From assembly GCA_947492925.1 (NCBI GenBank), contig CANLOQ010000001.1, positions 930,001 to 994,000 of the forward strand: a DNA stretch of 64,000 nt, read 5' to 3'. The translations under genes were made by a program, and so were the position numbers. The DNA comes from an uncultured Sulfitobacter sp. (GTDB taxonomy: Bacteria; Pseudomonadota; Alphaproteobacteria; Rhodobacterales; Rhodobacteraceae). The notes beneath the pieces were generated by a model. The model was not told the origin of the DNA. It saw nothing but the letters and a program-made list of their open reading frames with translations, and searched no databases. This document shows, one piece after another, positions 62,301 through 64,000 of the stretch. Within the stretch, counting starts at the first letter, position 1. Each line of letters starts with the position of its first letter.

Positions 62301-63863
62301 GGTGTGACGCTGATCTCACCCCCGCCGCACCACGACATCTATTCCATCGAGGATCTGGCGCAGCTGATCTATGACCTGAAGCAGATCAATCCGCGCTGTA
62401 AGGTGACGGTGAAGCTGGTGGCGTCCTCCGGTGTGGGGACGATTGCGGCGGGTGTGGCCAAGGCCAAGGCGGATATCATCCTGATTTCGGGGCACAACGG
62501 CGGTACGGGTGCCAGCCCTGCGACGTCGATCAAATACGCGGGTCTGCCGTGGGAAATGGGCCTGACCGAGGCGCATCAGGTATTGAGCATGAACAACCTG
62601 CGCGACCGCGTGACCCTGCGCACCGACGGTGGTTTGCGCACCGGGCGTGACATTGTCATGGCGGCGATGCTGGGGGCCGAGGAATACGGGATTGGCACCG
62701 CGGCCTTGATCGCGATGGGCTGTATCATGGTGCGTCAGTGCCAGAGCAATACCTGCCCTGTGGGTGTTTGTACGCAAGACGAAAGCCTGCGTGAGAAATT
62801 CACCGGCAATGCCGATAAGGTGGTGAACCTGATCACCTTCTATGCGTCCGAAGTGCGCGAGATTTTGGCAAGCATCGGGGCGAAGTCACTGGATGAGGTG
62901 ATTGGGCGTGCGGACTTGCTGACGCAGGTTTCGCGGGGGTCGGCGCATCTGGATGATCTGGACCTGAACCCGCTGCTGATCACTGTCGATGGCGCGCGAG
63001 ACAATGTCTATGACCGTGACAAGCCACGCAATGTGGTGCCAGACACGCTGGACGCGCAGATTGTGCGGGATGCGGCGCGGTTCCTTGAGGATGGCGAGAA
63101 GATGCAGCTTTCCTATGCGGTGCAGAATACGCACCGGACGGTGGGCACGCGGGTCTCATCCCATATCGTCAAGAAGTTCGGGATGCGGAATAGTCTGCAA
63201 CCCGATCACCTGACGGTAAAGCTGACCGGGTCGGCGGGGCAATCGCTGGGTGCGTTTGCGGCGCCGGGTCTGCGGCTGGAGGTGTCGGGCGATGCGAACG
63301 ATTATGTCGGCAAGGGATTGTCCGGTGGTATGATCGTGGTGCGCCCGCCGATGGCAAGCCCGGTGGTGGCGTCGGAGAATACGATCATTGGCAACACGGT
63401 TCTTTACGGTGCGACGGACGGCTATCTTTTTGCCGCTGGTCGTGCGGGTGAACGGTTTGCGGTGCGCAATTCGGGTGCGAAGGTCGTGATTGAGGGCTGT
63501 GGCAGCAACGGGTGTGAATACATGACCGGTGGTGTTGCGGTTATTCTGGGTGAGATCGGCGCCAACTTTGGCGCGGGTATGACCGGGGGGATGGCGTATC
63601 TGTATGACCCCGATGGCGAAGCGCAGAAGCTGATGAACCTTGAAACACTGGTGACCTGTCCGGTGACGGTGGATCATTGGGTTGGGCAGTTGCAGGAACT
63701 GGTGCAGCGGCATCTGGATGAGACAGGCAGCCGCAAGGCCGCTGAAATCCTGCAGCACTGGGATAATGAGCGGGCCAATTTCCTGCAGGTCTGTCCAAAG
63801 GAAATGCTGGTGCATCTGCCCGCGCCGCTGAGCCACGACGAAACGGCGATTCCGGCGGAATAA
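59331..63863 (+). CDS. gltB: Glutamate synthase (NADPH) large subunit
   Basis: GltB makes two glutamates from glutamine and 2-oxoglutarate. The 1510-residue protein starts with a propeptide of about 33 residues before the catalytic Cys34 (SSCGVGLVVN) of the N-terminal glutaminase. The FMN barrel holds VASSGVGTIAAGVAKAKADI and HNGGTGASPATSIKYAGLPW, and the 3Fe-4S cysteines lie in CIMVRQCQSNTCPVGVC. The C-terminal beta-helix (GSNGCEYMTGGVAVILG) is complete. ATG 59331 is preferred over GTG 59322 for its GAGGAG site eight bases upstream. It is translated with GFA and gltD, so both subunits are made together. Confidence 0.97.
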   Translation: MTKYDAEWVAREEAKRAMMAEQGLYSPEEEHSSCGVGLVVNIDGSRTRSVVENGIKALKAIWHRGAVDADGKTGDGAGIHVQIPVPFFYDQVRRTGHTPREDELIAVGQVFLPRTNFGAQETCRTIVETEVLRMGYYIYGWRHVPVDISCLGEKANATRPEIEQILISNSKGVDEETFERELYVIRRRIEKAAIAAQVPSLYIASLSCRSIIYKGMMLAEQVAEFYPDLMDERFESAFAIYHQRYSTNTFPQWWLAQPFRMLAHNGEINTLKGNLNWMKSHEIRMASSAFGDMAEDIKPIVASGSSDSAALDSVFEVLVRAGRSAPMAKTMLVPESWSKQAVELPQAWRDMYSYCNSVMEPWDGPAALAMTDGRWVCAGLDRNGLRPMRYVVTGDGMLIAGSETGMVPLDEANVVEKGALGPGQMIGVHMGKGMMLHDRELKDKMSEGLPFSEWVGKIVELDTPLSEVTEKPVFEGNELRRRQVAAGYSIEDLEQILAPMAEDAKETLASMGDDTPSAVLSKQYRPLSHFFRQNFSQVTNPPIDSLREYRVMSLKTRFGNLKNVLDEDSSQTEILVLDSPFVGNAQFEALFEHFNADMVTIDCTFAPGEGNLNAGLTRIRAEAEDAVRSGAGHIVLTDHMSDADKVAMPMILATSAVHSHLTRTGLRTFTSLNVRSAECVDPHYFAVLIGCGATVVNAYLAEDSLNDRIERGLLDQTLTEAVQRYREAIDQGLLKIMAKMGISVVSSYRGGLNFEAVGLSRAMCAEFFPGMTSRISGIGVTGIQRKAEGVHAKGWQGDGTVLPIGGFYKARKSGETHAWEASSMHLLQMACNRASYQMWQQYSKKMQSNPPIHLRDLLDIKPLGEPIGLEEVESITSIRKRFVTPGMSLGALSPEAHKTLNVAMNRIGAKSDSGEGGEDPAHFVPEPNGDNPSAKIKQVASGRFGVTAEYLNQCEELEIKVAQGAKPGEGGQLPGMKVTDLIARLRHSTKGVTLISPPPHHDIYSIEDLAQLIYDLKQINPRCKVTVKLVASSGVGTIAAGVAKAKADIILISGHNGGTGASPATSIKYAGLPWEMGLTEAHQVLSMNNLRDRVTLRTDGGLRTGRDIVMAAMLGAEEYGIGTAALIAMGCIMVRQCQSNTCPVGVCTQDESLREKFTGNADKVVNLITFYASEVREILASIGAKSLDEVIGRADLLTQVSRGSAHLDDLDLNPLLITVDGARDNVYDRDKPRNVVPDTLDAQIVRDAARFLEDGEKMQLSYAVQNTHRTVGTRVSSHIVKKFGMRNSLQPDHLTVKLTGSAGQSLGAFAAPGLRLEVSGDANDYVGKGLSGGMIVVRPPMASPVVASENTIIGNTVLYGATDGYLFAAGRAGERFAVRNSGAKVVIEGCGSNGCEYMTGGVAVILGEIGANFGAGMTGGMAYLYDPDGEAQKLMNLETLVTCPVTVDHWVGQLQELVQRHLDETGSRKAAEILQHWDNERANFLQVCPKEMLVHLPAPLSHDETAIPAE

Positions 63864-63870
63864 AGACGTA

Positions 63871-63896
63871 CCGGCCCGGGGTCGTCCCCGGGCCGG
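63871..63896. terminator. Strong hairpin after gltB
   Basis: CCGGCCCGGGG (63871-63881) and CCCCGGGCCGG (63886-63896) form a perfect 11-base stem with a four-base loop TCGT, eight bases after the gltB stop. It lacks a T-run but is the strongest hairpin in the window. The remaining 104 bases to the window end show no feature. Confidence 0.6.
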
Positions 63897-64000
63897 ACGC
63901 GGCGGTCAGAACTGTCTTCGCCTCAATTGGCCAAACTTTGAACATATTGAGCGCCAAATCTGCTGTCACAGCTTTGATTGACTTTTGATCAAGGTGTGAC

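Overview
The window is chromosomal DNA of a GC-rich alphaproteobacterium, most likely a roseobacter-group member of the Rhodobacteraceae. This is judged from gene order and protein style: secA followed by two envelope proteins, the lptC-lptA-lptB-hpf-ptsN block, a paa cluster led by a thiolase, and an hmgA-fahA-hydrolase-FAD monooxygenase-DUF2783 cluster. No IS element, prophage, CRISPR array or rRNA operon is visible. Coding density is high, and many genes overlap by 1-11 bases (ATGA, GTGA or TGATG junctions), so most of the window is organised as operons.

Region by region. 1-7.0 kb: partial argJ and a periplasmic PPIC-type isomerase (minus strand), then secA and two unusual envelope proteins, one joining a phosphate-binding-like domain to an OmpA domain. 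7.0-11.2 kb: a RadC-family protein, dnaJ and dnaK (minus), separated by palindromic repeats. 11.4-16.4 kb: alkB, an SH3b protein with an orphan ABC-2 permease, cysQ, kdsB and a family-2 glycosyltransferase. 16.5-23.8 kb: a one-directional surface-glycan cluster (galU, galE, three glycosyltransferases of different folds, a two-part sulfotransferase). 23.8-28.6 kb: ptsN, hpf, lptB, lptA, lptC, kdsD and rnd (minus), i.e. the Kdo and LPS-transport supply line plus ribosome hibernation and PTS-Ntr control.

28.6-36.5 kb: the aerobic phenylacetate operon (pcaF-like thiolase, paaA-B-C-D-E, paaZ, paaX), all on the minus strand from a recognisable promoter just upstream of the thiolase. 36.6-38.5 kb: a PAS-only protein and a divergent Rieske oxygenase. 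38.5-47.8 kb: a dipeptide-type ABC transporter (binding protein, two permeases, fused double ATPase) followed by an M20 amidohydrolase and an amidase, with a second amidase divergent from the binding protein. 47.8-54.8 kb: M81 peptidase, DUF2783 protein, FAD monooxygenase, metallo-hydrolase-like protein, fumarylacetoacetase and homogentisate dioxygenase (minus). 55.1-64.0 kb: tRNA-Leu(CAG), an NDUFA9-like NAD(P)-binding protein, uppP, gltD, a GFA-family protein and gltB.

How the parts fit: the paa operon and the hmg operon are two ring-cleavage arms that lead to central metabolism. The transporter, M20, amidase and M81 genes look like a salvage route for amide-bonded compounds. The galU/galE/glycosyltransferase/sulfotransferase run together with kdsB, kdsD and lptABC points to envelope glycolipid and polysaccharide synthesis. 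gltB and gltD assimilate ammonium. Most of the unexplained signal is between genes: a family of GGTGGGCA/TGCCCACC trinucleotide-loop hairpins, two arrays of GTRCACC heptamers with an exact 11-bp period, and several palindromes inside operons. I found no clear defence or mobile system; the most open protein-level questions are the glycan/sulfotransferase cluster, the amide cluster and the domain-fusion proteins next to secA.
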